From Alphaproteobacteria bacterium (lineage in GTDB: Bacteria > Pseudomonadota > Alphaproteobacteria > Micropepsales > Micropepsaceae), in contig JACKLF010000001.1 of assembly GCA_024236055.1 (NCBI GenBank), positions 1-64,000 of the forward strand: a stretch of DNA of 64,000 bases. Reading direction: 5' to 3'. The notes under the pieces were generated by a model, which saw only the letters and a list, made by a program, of their open reading frames with translations, was not told the DNA's origin and ran no database searches. Below are positions 1 to 9,847 of this stretch, one piece after another. Positions within the stretch are counted from its first letter, which is position 1. Each line of letters starts with the position of its first letter. Position numbers and translations under genes: made by a program.

Positions 1-1
1 A

Positions 2-775
2 TCAGCGCGCCTCAACGGGTGCGAATGCCGACACGGCCGGCACGAACATATAGCCCTCATTGCGCACCGTGCGGATCAGGTCCTGGCCGTCATGACCCGC
101 CGACAGTTTGCGGCGCAGCCGGCTGATCTGCACGTCGATGGCGCGGTCGTAATGCTCGCTCTCCGGTCCGCGCGCCATGTCCAGAAGCTGGTCGCGGCTC
201 AGCACGCGGCGCGGCCTTTGCACGAAGACGCGCAGCAGGCGAAATTCGCCATCGGAGAGGTGGACGATGTGATCGCGCGGGTCCGTCAGCAGGCGCGCGA
301 CCAGATCGACCTTCCAGCCGGCAAATTGCAACATGGTGCCGGCCAGGGCGGCATCGGCCGCGCGGGGCGCCGCCCGGGGCGCTCCGCTGGCGCGTCTCAG
401 AACGGTGCGGATGCGCGCAAGAAGTTCACGCGGGTTGCAGGGCTTCGCCAGGTAATCCTCGGCGCCCATCTCCAGGCCGACAATGCGGTCGATATCGGTA
501 CCGACAGCCGACAGCATGATAACGGGCGGACTGTCTTCTCCCTGCAGTTTGCGCAAGGCGCTCAGGCCGTCCTCGCCCGGCATCATCACATCCAGAACGA
601 TCAGGTCGTATTTCGCGGCGCCAAGGCGCGTGCGCATCTCCGCGGCGGTGCCGGCGGTTTCTGTCTGGAAGCCGTGCTTTTGCAGAAATGAGGAAACCAG
701 GCCACGAATGCCTTCGTCGTCATCGACAATCAGGATGCGGGTGGTCAGATCCATGCAGGTGGCTGTTGCGTTCAT
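2..775 (-). CDS. OmpR-family two-component response regulator
   Basis: A 257-residue DNA-binding response regulator. The N-terminal receiver has the acidic cluster in ILIVDDDEG (D18-D20), phospho-acceptor D62 in LIVLDVMMPG and the conserved Lys in DYLAKP. The C-terminal half is an OmpR/PhoB winged helix ending with a typical RTVRNEGYMFVP wing. Translation could start at the first ATG (775) or at 754 (MDLTTRILIV), which would be closer to the usual family length. It lies divergent from the broken EnvZ-like kinase at 1020-3111, its likely former partner, so it may now be an orphan or respond to another kinase. The family is clear; the signal and target genes are unknown. Confidence 0.9.
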   Translation of the reverse strand: MNATATCMDLTTRILIVDDDEGIRGLVSSFLQKHGFQTETAGTAAEMRTRLGAAKYDLIVLDVMMPGEDGLSALRKLQGEDSPPVIMLSAVGTDIDRIVGLEMGAEDYLAKPCNPRELLARIRTVLRRASGAPRAAPRAADAALAGTMLQFAGWKVDLVARLLTDPRDHIVHLSDGEFRLLRVFVQRPRRVLSRDQLLDMARGPESEHYDRAIDVQISRLRRKLSAGHDGQDLIRTVRNEGYMFVPAVSAFAPVEAR

Positions 776-1019
776 GACGCTCTAGTTGGCAGGTGAATGT
801 ACCACCCATTTTTCATGGCGGAAATCGTGCCACGGCAAGGCCCGTCAAATGCTACGGCATTGCTACAAACGTGAAATGTTGCTGAAAACCGGGCACGGAA
901 TACTGGCTTGCCGCGGTTTTGGGGCGGCTGGACCGGCGTCGGACGACGATCCGCTTCACGCCGTCGCACGGTCCGGGCGCAGTTCCCGGCATGCGCCCCG
1001 CATGGCAGAATGGCAGGCA

Positions 1020-3111
1020 TGGACTTCATCCGCAGACTGCGCAAATGGCCGGGACCGCCGCTGGTCCTGCAGATCATGCTCCTGCTGGTCGGGGGGCTTG
1101 TCGTCGCGCAATTGGTGACGCTGCTGCTGACGGTCCTGCTGCCGCCATCCCCGCCACCACAATATGACCTGCGTGACATTGCGCGGGTTCTGCTGGACAG
1201 GGAACACACGAATGGTGCGGTTTTAAAGCGCGTCGTTCAGCCGGGCCCGCCTGCGCCTTCGGGCGCGCGCTGGTTGACGTCCGACAAATCCCGCCGTGAC
1301 CTGGCCCATCTTATCGGTACCGACGAGCGGTATGTACGCCTGTATTTTTATACGCCCATGCCGTTCGCCGGTTCGGCGCAGCCGCCGCCGCGCCTGACCG
1401 AATGGCAGGAGACGCCTGAGGCGGACGAGGCCGCGCCGCGCCAGCGCCGCGCCCGGCTTGAGGACGGATTCATGCCTGCCGATTTCCAAGTGGCTCAGGC
1501 CGGACCCACGCCGGGTTTTCCGGGTGGCGGATTTCCCGGCGGTTTCCCCGGCAGCGGCTTTCCGGGCGGCGGCGGCGGCAATTTTCCGGGAATGGGCGGA
1601 AGCTTTCCGGGCGGGCATTTTCCTGGCGGCGGTGTTCCGGGCGCAAATGTACCGGGGACCGGTGTGCCGGGCGGCGCCATTCCCAGGCCGCCCGTCGACG
1701 TGGCGCGGCCTCCCATGCAGCCGCCGGCAGCAGGCGCCGGTCCATCACCCATTGTGCCGGGAGCTGCGCGCCCGCCCGTGGGCGAGCGGGCGGGAGGACT
1801 GCCCGGCCCGATTGCCGGTCCGGTCATGACCGGCGTTCCGACGCCGTCCTTTTCCGCCGCGCCGGTCCTGTTGCAACCGGCATTTCGCCTGATGGCTCCC
1901 GATATCCAGCCGCCCGTTCTGGCGGACCTTCCGCCGGTTGAAACGCCAAGGACTGCGCGGCCGCCGCGTGTGGCTTCCACCCTGCCGTGGCTGCGCCGCG
2001 ATCGCACCCCAGGTCGCGGTAACCGCTCACCGATGCCCAGGACGCGCGAACCTGGAGCAGGAGCAGCGACCGCCGGCGCGGCTTGTCGAACAGGCCGAGC
2101 CCATCCGTTCCCCGTGCCGCGCGGGCTTTTCGGCCTGATGCCCGCGCCCTTCGTGCAGGGCGACTTTGTCGCCGCGCTGGAATTGGGCACGGGGGAATGG
2201 GCGGTGGTGCAGCCCGCCCCGGAGCCGTTCCCCACCGTAGCTGGCAGCGACGGGTCTTTCTGTGGTTCGTCCTCTCTTCGCCATTGTCGCGCCGTTCGGC
2301 TGGCTAAGCCCAATGGCGTCTGGTGCATCCCATTCCGGATTTGCGCTTGCGGCCGAAAGACTGGGGCGCGATCCCACCGCATCCGTCCTGGCGCTTGAGG
2401 GGCCGGCTGAAGTCGGGCGTGCCGCGCACGCCTTCAACCGCATGCAAAGCCGGCTGCGCAGTTTTGTCGACGACCGCACCGCCATGGTGGGCGCCATCAG
2501 TCACGATCTGCGCACGCCTCCTGACCCGCCTGCGTTCCCCATCGAGGACGTTCCGACGATCTGCGCGAGCCGATGCTGGTGGAAGCGGACGTGAGATGGA
2601 ACAGACAGGATCAGCTCTAACCTGTCGTTCATATCCGGGACGCCTCGGAGCCGGGATCGCGCGAATGGCTCGATCTGCGTTCCATCCTGGAGGACGTGGT
2701 CGAAGACGCAACCTTTGTCGGAAAGCAGGTGGTGCTGGAGGATGGCGAGCACGCGCCGGTAGAGGTCGATCCCCTCGGCATTCGCCGCCTTCTGGGCAAT
2801 CTGGTGGAAAACGCCGTGAAATACGGGAGCGGGCGCGGGTGCGGCTGTTCACCGAACGCCAGGAAGCCGTCGCCGGTGATCAGCGATGACGGACCGCTTG
2901 CCGGACGACGAACTGGAACGGTGTTCCAGCCTTCTATCGCGCGCCGGCGGCATCGCGCTTCCTCCAACAAGCACATGGCACGGGTCTTGGCCTGGCCGTA
3001 TGCCGTTCGATTGCCCGTGCCCATGGCGGAGACGTGCAGTTGCGCCGCGGGGCCCAGGGTCTGATCGCGCAACTGCGCCTGCCGATGGCCTATGGCGCGG
3101 CGGACGGCTGA
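1020..3111 (+). pseudogene. Broken EnvZ-like sensor histidine kinase
   Basis: The pieces of a membrane sensor kinase are present in order but in at least three reading frames. From ATG 1020 there is a transmembrane helix, then a long periplasmic part that is very rich in Gly, Pro and Phe. The frame shifts near 2245 and again near 2265. After that come a second hydrophobic segment, a HAMP-like stretch and the H-box AISHDLRTP (about 2495-2521). Further shifts separate the N-box NLVENAVKYG (about 2800-2829), the G1 box (SDDGPGLPDDELE, recoverable near 2880-2920) and the G2 box GTGLGLAVCRS (about 2980-3015). The stop at 3109-3111 ends the last frame. No single ORF joins phosphorylation site and ATPase, so no working kinase is expected unless these indels are sequencing errors. 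Confidence 0.8.
1513..1690 (+). repeat. Gly-Phe-Pro coding repeat in the kinase sensor region
   Basis: An imperfect tandem run of short units translating to variants of GFPGG, FPGS, FPGM and VPG, in the periplasmic part of the broken kinase. The units are 9-18 bp and diverged, so this is low-complexity coding sequence and not a perfect satellite. It predicts a flexible, extended periplasmic segment. I know of no EnvZ-type sensor defined by such a repeat. Confidence 0.7.
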
Positions 3112-3115
3112 TCCG

Positions 3116-4030
3116 ATGCCGCTGAACCGGATTGCGATATTGACCGGCATATTCGCGTTCGCATGCGCCGGCGCGGCCCAGGCACAGGATGCGGCGCGCT
3201 TCTGGAGCAGCGTCTTTGCAGGCCGGTCCAGCCTTGCGGGCGATACGGCTCTGGGCACCCAGGACGTCAAGGCCAGCACGATCATCAACCTGTTCGGCGC
3301 GGATCGCCAGGTGAATGCCTACAACCTGGTCGGGGCCAGTCTTGGCATCGGCCATCAGACCTTTTCGGCCAGCAGCGGCCATGGCCACAGCAACGACATA
3401 ACGCTGTCCGTATATGGCCGCCACTTTCTGACCGACCATATCTATGTCGCGGAGTCGCTGGGCTTTGGCAGGCATGATGTCAGTACCAGCCGCGCCGTGC
3501 TGATCGGCGGCGGCGATGTCCTGAAGGCCGCTTACAGGGCGACCGACCTGGGCGGACGACTGGAAGCCGGTTACAGCCTGGCAATTCTGGACGGCATCCA
3601 GCTTGCGCCATTCGCAGCCTTTGTCGGCGACAGCTATTCGCAGCCGGGATTCGGCGAGTCGTCCGCCTCAGGGCAGTCGTTTTTCGGTGTCACCTATCAG
3701 CCGGTCACGATTGGCGTTACCCACCTTGAGCTGGGCGCGCGGGCAGAGCGGAATTTTTCCCTGGGAAGCGACGTCATTGCGCTCGACGTCCTGGCGGCCT
3801 TCGAAAAGGAGCTGGACGACAGCCCCCTGATCCAGGCGTCGTTTCAGACCTTTCCGGGATCGTCCCTGGCGCTGCGCGGCACCAGCCCGGCGGAAAATAC
3901 AGCCCTTCTGGGGCTTGGCCTGCGTTACAGGCTGCAAAACGACCTGACATTCGGCGGCCGGACCGATGCGCGCCTGGGGGCGGGCACGACCATTGTTACG
4001 GGCACGCTGGATATTGCCTGGCACTGGTAG
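3116..4030 (+). CDS. Autotransporter-type outer-membrane beta-barrel without a passenger
   Basis: A 304-residue protein with a signal peptide (MPLNRIAILTGIFAFACAGA, cleavage probably after AQAQ). Nearly the whole mature part reads as an autotransporter barrel: it opens with FWSSVFAGRSSL and ends in the aromatic C-terminus IAWHW typical of outer-membrane barrels. The segment DVLKAAYRATDLGGRLEAGY closely parallels DVLKAGINATAFGGRYETG in the barrel of the next gene, so the two are related. There is no passenger or repeat domain. The start at 3116 is chosen because it gives a clean signal peptide; an upstream in-frame ATG at 3092 overlaps the broken kinase. It may be an outer-membrane protein in its own right or the surviving half of a split autotransporter. 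Confidence 0.75.
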   Translation: MPLNRIAILTGIFAFACAGAAQAQDAARFWSSVFAGRSSLAGDTALGTQDVKASTIINLFGADRQVNAYNLVGASLGIGHQTFSASSGHGHSNDITLSVYGRHFLTDHIYVAESLGFGRHDVSTSRAVLIGGGDVLKAAYRATDLGGRLEAGYSLAILDGIQLAPFAAFVGDSYSQPGFGESSASGQSFFGVTYQPVTIGVTHLELGARAERNFSLGSDVIALDVLAAFEKELDDSPLIQASFQTFPGSSLALRGTSPAENTALLGLGLRYRLQNDLTFGGRTDARLGAGTTIVTGTLDIAWHW

Positions 4031-4121
4031 GGCCGGCGGCTGCAAAATGGCGGATACAGTCTGAAAAAATCGGGCAACACCGTTCTTCTATTCCCTTCCG
4101 CGTCAAGCAGAAGGGACTGTC

Positions 4122-7100
4122 ATGGAAACTCGGCTATACAAGGCCGCGGGCGCTCGCTCACACTGGAAAAACGCGAGTTGCCTGCTGGCCATCTGTGCCA
4201 TCCTGCATCCGTCCTCCGCGCGTGGCGCGTCGGATATCGAAAGCGGCAACACCTATCTGGCCTCCAAGCTTGGCGGTTCGGTCAATCCCGATTTCAAGGG
4301 CGGCACGCTGCAACTTGACAGTTCGACCACGATTTCCAACGCTTTCACGGTCGAGGATTACAGCGCGAACACAATCGACATCAACGGGCAGACCGCGACT
4401 TTCAGCGGCATATTTTCGGGGGCCGGCCCCGTCACCTTTGTCGACAATGCCGGGGGTGGCCTGGCAAGGTTCACCAATTCCGGAAACAGTTTCGAAGGCA
4501 CGACGACGATCAGCAGCGGTGCGAGCGTGGCCCTGTCGGGAACCGGCAGCCTGGCTTCGTCCAGCGAAGTCATCGTCAATGGCAGCTTCGATATTTCCCA
4601 GACGAGCGGCGCGACATTGACATCGCTTTCCGGCACCGGTGCGGTGACGTTGGGCGCAAATACCCTGACCCTGTCTTCCGCGGCGGGCACCTTTTCGGGC
4701 ACGATTTCGGGGACCGGCGCGCTGGTGATTGCATCGGGCACGCAGATCCTGACCGGCGCGAACAGCTATACCGGCGGCACCACCATCTCGGCGGGCACAT
4801 TGCAGGTCGGTGCGGGCGGGACCCTGGGCGCGATTGCCGGACCGATTTCGAACAGCGGCACGATTGTATTCGATCACTCCGACGCGATTGTCTATTCGGG
4901 GCTGATTTCGGGGACCGGTGCACTGACCCAGTTGGGAACCGGAGTTCTGACCCTGGATGCCGCCAATACCTATAGCGGCGCCACGACCATCAGCGCCGGC
5001 ACGCTGGCGCTGTCGGGCAGCGGCTCCATCGCCTATTCCAGTGCGCTGGTCGACGACGGCATATTCGACATTTCCGCCACCAGCGGGACCAGCATCAAGG
5101 CGCTCAATGGTGCGGGCACGGTCGTTCTGGGAAGCCAGACGCTGACCCTCACGGCGTCGTCCGGCAGCTTCACCGGCGTCATCACCGGAAGCGGCGGGCT
5201 GACCCTGACAGGCGGCACGATCCTGCTGACAGGCAACAACACTTACTCTGGGCAGACACTGGTATCGGGCGGAACGCTGAAGCTGGGGTCCAGCAGCGTC
5301 GGGTTCAATGTCACCAACAATGCGACGGTGGCCTTCTACAGCGCCAATGCAATCAGCATGAGCGGCGTGATTTCCGGTACCGGCGCGGTGCAGCAGACCG
5401 GTGCGGGCGTCACCACCATCACCAGCGCCCAGACCTATACGGGCGCCACGACGATTACGGCGGGCACCCTGGCCCTGGCTGGATCAGGCAGTATCGCGTC
5501 GTCCAGCCTTTTGACCGACAACGGCATCTTCGACATTTCCACCACCACAGGCACGGCGATCCGCTCTCTGGCCGGATCCGGCAGCGTGGTTCTGGGCGGC
5601 CAGACCCTGACCATCAGTGGCGCAACCGGCATATTCTCGGGCGTTGTTTCCGGCACGGGAGGCCTGACGCTGACGGGCGGCGCCCAGACCCTGGGCGGGG
5701 CCAACACCTATACCGGCGAGACAACAATAAGCGGCGGCACGCTTGCGATTTCCAACACCGCGGCCCTGGCGAGTTCGGTCCGGGTGCGCGACGACTCGAT
5801 CCTCGATATTTCATCGGCGACCAGCAACACCGGATCGACCACGGCCTCGCTGGTCTCGCTGTCCGGCAGCGGATCGGTGATCCTTGGTTCCAAGACGCTG
5901 GCGCTGACCAATGCCGGCGATACCTTCGCAGGCGTCATTTCGGGCACCGGTGGGCTGACCATCAGCGGCGGCGCCGAAACCCTGACTGCTGCCAGCAGCT
6001 ATGTCGGCGCCACGACGATCGGGACGTCGGGCACGCTGGTGCTGTCCGGCGCGGGCCGGCTTGCCATCACAAGTGCCGTGGCGGACAACGGCATCCTGGA
6101 CATCTCGACCACCAGCGGCAGCGCCGTCAGCCTGGCCACGCTCTCCGGCTCCGGCACGGTGATCCTGGGGAGCCGCAGCCTGACCCTGGTCAATGGCGCT
6201 GGCACATTCGCCGGCAGCATCCAGGGCAATGGCGGCCTGGAAGTCGCCGGGGGCGTCCAGGTGCTGAGCGGCGCCAACACCTATACCGGCGGGACGGTCA
6301 TATCGGGCGGCACGCTGCAGATCGGCGCGGGAACGCTTACCGGATCGCTGAGCGGCGACATTCTGGACAACAGCATCCTGGCCATCAACCGCAGCGGCAC
6401 GCTGACCCTGGGCAGCACGATCAGCGGCGCGGGCAAGCTGGTGCAGATGGGGCCGGGTACCACAATCCTGACCGCCAACAACAGCTACAATGGCGGCACG
6501 ACGATTTCCGGCGGAACGCTGCAGATCGGCAATGGCGGGACCAGCGGCTGGATCGACGGTGACGTAACCGACAATGGCACCCTGGCCTTCGCGCGCGCCG
6601 ACAGTGTCAGCTTCGGCGGCACCATTTCGGGTACCGGCGGTGTGGCGGTGAACAGCGGGACGCTGACCTTCACCGCCGTCAACACCTATTCGGGCACCAC
6701 CAGCGTCGCGTCGGGGGCGAGCCTGGTCCTGGCGGGCAGCGCCGGCATTGCCTCGTCCGCGCTGGCCGATGAGGGCCTGTTCGATATTTCCGCGTCCAGC
6801 GGAACGGTGCAGATCGCCTCCCTGTCGGGTTCGGGAACGGTTGCCCTGGGAAGCCGCAGCCTGACCATCGCCGATGCTTCCGGCAGCTTTGCGGGCCAGA
6901 TTTCCGGCAGTGGCGGGTTGACGGTGGCCGGCGGAACGCAAAGCCTGACCGGGACCAACAGCTATACCGGCGCAACGCTGGTCAAGGCCGATACACTGAC
7001 CGTCAATGGCGCGATTGCCGCTTCGCGGTCGGTGACGGTGCAGAGCGGCGCAACCCTGTCGGGCACCGGCGTGGTGCCCACGACGGTGGTTGCCACGGGC

Positions 7101-8552
7101 GGCACGCTGTCGCCCGGCGTCGATGGCGCCGGCACGCTTTCGGTGGCCGGGGACCTGTCCCTTGCCAGCGCCTCGACCCTGGCGGTCAGCACATCGTCGG
7201 CGGCAACGCCGACCGTCTCGATTTCCGGCACGGCGTCCATCGCCAGGACACTCAATGTGACCAGCACGGACGGCACGTTCCAGCTTGGGCAGAAGGAAAC
7301 GATCCTGACCGCCGCGGGTGGGGTTAGCGGGACCTTCGTGTCGACCAGCGTGAGTGGCGGCAATGCAGCCGTTTACGCCAGCGATGTCTCATACGACGCC
7401 AACAACGTGTATCTGCAGGTTGATCTGACGAACCTGTCGCCGGTCCTGGCGTCGGACGCAACCATCAACCAGCGTACCGCGATTGGCGGCATCGATGCGG
7501 CCATTGCGGCGGGCGATACGCTGCCCGCCGCCTTCACCGATCTGGCCAATCTGTCATCCTCCAACCTGGGGACGGATGCCGAGCAGATGGGCGGCGAGAT
7601 TAGCGCCAATGCCTCCGTGCGGGCAATGCGCTGTTCACACCGTTCATGGATTCGATCTTCGCTCACTTGAACGAACAAAAGCAGGGCAGTCAGCGCGCCC
7701 GCCAGCTGGCGCCGCCGCAAAATTCGGTATGGGCGACGGGGCTGACCGGTGTGACGATCACGGTCGCCGATCCCGACAATACCGGCGCACACAAGTTGAA
7801 ATCGCATCTGTCAGGTCTGTCGGCGGGCGCCGATTGGGCGGTATCGTCCCGGCTGCAACTGGGCGCCGCGGTTTCGGCGGGTTCGACCAGCTTTCATCTT
7901 TCCGACAGCCTGGGGCAGGGCCGCGCCGATGCGTTCCAGCTTGCCGGCTATGGCTGGATGCAATTCACGTCAAACATCTACGGCAGCTTTGCCGCAATCA
8001 TGGCCCTGGACCATATCGAGACGACCAGGCAGATCACGGTTTCCGGCACCGATGTCCTGAAAGCCGGCATCAATGCAACCGCCTTTGGCGGACGCTATGA
8101 GACAGGTGTGCAGTTCGGCTGGGCACACCTATCTGGCGCTTCAGGAGGTATTGATCCAGATGCCGTCCTATGACGAAGCGCGGCCAGCGGCGCCGACACC
8201 TTTGCCCTGCACTATGACGGCAATACCGCGAACCGGGCAGGATTCGAACTGGGCCTGCGCCAGCAGGGGCGACATCGCCATGAGCCGCTACTGGACGATT
8301 CAATTGTCGGACCGGCTGGCGGTGCTGCACAACTGGACCGATCAGGTCACTGCCAAGGCGAACTATATCGCCCTGCCGGATTCGGATTTCAGCACCTATG
8401 GTGCGCCGATCGCCCGCGATTCCATCCTGTTCTCACTGGGCGCGCAGGTGAAGGACCGTTCCGGCCTGGCCTTCGGGATACATCTGGACGGCAGTATCGG
8501 GTCGCGGGCGCAGAGCTATGTGGGCATGGCGGACATACGCTGGGCCTGGTAG
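4122..8552 (+). pseudogene. Large repeat-rich autotransporter with frameshifted barrel
   Basis: A surface adhesin-like autotransporter. A signal peptide (cleavage probably after SSARGA) is followed by about 1150 open codons of passenger made of PATR-type beta-helix repeats with the strand motif N-[ST]-Y-x-G. The first ORF stops at 7670, but the frame is already lost near 7620, where the true continuation is GNALFTPFMDSIFAHLN in another frame. The barrel then runs open to about 8170, is broken again between about 8110 and 8270 (FALHYDGNTANRAGFELGL lies behind a stop at 8171), and finishes in a third frame as ADIRWAW at 8552. All breaks fall in the translocator and none in the passenger. As written the protein could not be displayed. 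Confidence 0.8.
4760..6980 (+). repeat. PATR-type passenger repeats of the autotransporter
   Basis: Ten copies of a strand motif N-[ST]-Y-x-G, at about 4762, 4965, 5235, 5430, 5703, 5994, 6279, 6480, 6680 and 6957, spaced 190-300 bases apart. Each is followed by a TTIS(A/G)GTL-like strand. Copies differ at many bases, so they are old protein repeats, not recent duplications. They build a right-handed beta-helix in known family members. Confidence 0.8.
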
Positions 8553-8843
8553 GAGCGAGCCGCTGACGCTTTCCCGGTCGATGAATGCGTCTCGCATTTC
8601 CATTGCCCCCGTCAGTGGTCGGCATTCTCGAAATTGACCAGAAACATGCCGCATTCGCACTTTTGACCGCGGCCGCTGCGGCCGGTTCAGGTGTCTCGGG
8701 AAAAGCCGGTATCGGGCGCGTCCGGCGATCCAGCAGCCGGCCTTTGCTTTTCCCGCGAAATGCGCGCCTGGCCGCAGCCGGGCCCTCGCCGAATTTGCGC
8801 ACGGTCAGTGATTTGTCAGGTGGATTGGGGCAGAACGGGCGCG
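8553..8843. other. Intergenic stretch before the metal-efflux operon
   Basis: About 290 bases with no credible gene; short ORFs here lack a recognisable domain and ribosome site. It must hold the promoter of the downstream seven-gene operon. I cannot name a -35/-10 pair or operator with confidence. Confidence 0.5.
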
Positions 8844-9185
8844 ATGAAAAGGCTCGTTCTTCTTCTTGTCTGTCTATGCGGGCTGGGCACGGCTGCGGCC
8901 GCGGCCCAGACTGCGAGTCGTTATCATTTGCCGTCCGATTTCGAAGGGTCGGTGGACCAGGACGGCGCGCGCCAGGCGGTGAAGCGGGGTGACGCGGCAC
9001 CCTTCGAGGACATCTTCCGCAAGGTTCGTCCCCAGATAAAGGGCGAAATCGTCGGCCAGAAGCTGGAGCAGCATCTGGGTGTGTGGGTCTACGAGTTCCG
9101 CGTCATCGGCCCCGACGGGCATATGCGCTATCTGCATTTCCGGGCCCGCACCGGCCAGCCCTATCAGGTGGGGCCGGCGTCATGA
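8844..9185 (+). CDS. Small periplasmic PepSY-domain protein
   Basis: A 113-residue protein with a signal peptide (MKRLVLLLVCLCGLGTAAAA) and one PepSY-like domain: a helix (FEDIFRKVRPQIKGEIVGQK) followed by strands ending WVYEFRVIGPDGHMRYLHF. Its stop overlaps the start of the response regulator by four bases (ATGA), so it is the first gene of the efflux operon and translationally coupled. PepSY proteins next to two-component systems are thought to act in the periplasm, possibly on the sensor; that role is inferred from position only. The start at 8844 gives the signal peptide, while a longer in-frame ORF upstream has no support. Confidence 0.75.
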   Translation: MKRLVLLLVCLCGLGTAAAAAQTASRYHLPSDFEGSVDQDGARQAVKRGDAAPFEDIFRKVRPQIKGEIVGQKLEQHLGVWVYEFRVIGPDGHMRYLHFRARTGQPYQVGPAS

Positions 9186-9847
9186 AGATCCTGCTGGTCG
9201 AGGATGATGCGCGCATCGCGCGCAATCTGGCCGAGGCCCTGGGCGAGGCCGGCTTCGTGGTCGATCACGAGGCCAACGGCAACGAGGCCTGGTTCAAGGG
9301 CGACGTCAACGACTATGATGGCGTGATCCTGGATCTGGGACTGCCGGGGCTGGACGGCCTGTCCATCCTGCGCCGCTGGCGCCAGGCGGGGCGCGAATTT
9401 CCCATCCTGGTCCTGACGGCGCGCGGCAACTGGACCGAGCGGGTGGAAGGCATCGAGGCGGGCGCCGACGACTATCTGCCAAAGCCCTTCCAGATGGCCG
9501 AGGTGCTGGCACGCCTGCGCGCGATCACCCGCCGCGCGGCGGGCGCCGCCGATCCGGTCATCTGCGTGGGCGATCTTGCCCTGGACACGCGGCGCAAGCA
9601 GGTCTCCGTCGGCGGTGCGCCTGTGGAGCTGACGCCGCACGAATACCGGCTGGTCAGCTATCTGGCGCACAACCGGGGCAGGGCGGTGTCGCAGTCCGAG
9701 CTGCTCGATCATCTGTATGGCGGCGATGCCGCCTACAGCACCAACAGTGTCGAGGTGCTGGTCGGCCGCGTGCGCCGAAAGATCGGCGCGGGCGTGATCG
9801 AAACCCGCCGCGGTTACGGCTATGTGCTGGGCGGAGAGGCGGCATGA
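9182..9847 (+). CDS. OmpR/QseB-type response regulator of the efflux operon
   Basis: A 221-residue response regulator. Its receiver has E7-D8-D9, phospho-acceptor D51 (GVILDLGLPG), T in LVLTARG and K in DYLPKPF. The C-terminal winged helix contains ELTPHEYRLVSYLAHN and ends ETRRGYGYVL. It overlaps the PepSY gene upstream and the kinase gene downstream, each by four bases. The context predicts that it activates this same operon in response to metal or envelope stress. The family assignment is secure; the inducing signal is not known. Confidence 0.93.
   Translation: MKILLVEDDARIARNLAEALGEAGFVVDHEANGNEAWFKGDVNDYDGVILDLGLPGLDGLSILRRWRQAGREFPILVLTARGNWTERVEGIEAGADDYLPKPFQMAEVLARLRAITRRAAGAADPVICVGDLALDTRRKQVSVGGAPVELTPHEYRLVSYLAHNRGRAVSQSELLDHLYGGDAAYSTNSVEVLVGRVRRKIGAGVIETRRGYGYVLGGEAA

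Noticed and set aside
4760..6980. Repeats in the autotransporter as a CRISPR-like array
   Set aside because: Units are diverged, irregular in length and fully coding with beta-helix strand motifs.
7600..7680. Programmed ribosomal frameshift in the autotransporter
   Set aside because: No slippery heptamer or downstream hairpin is evident at the break, and further breaks follow.
8585..8992. Possible gene in the gap before the PepSY gene
   Set aside because: It has no ribosome site or domain and overlaps the PepSY gene in another frame.
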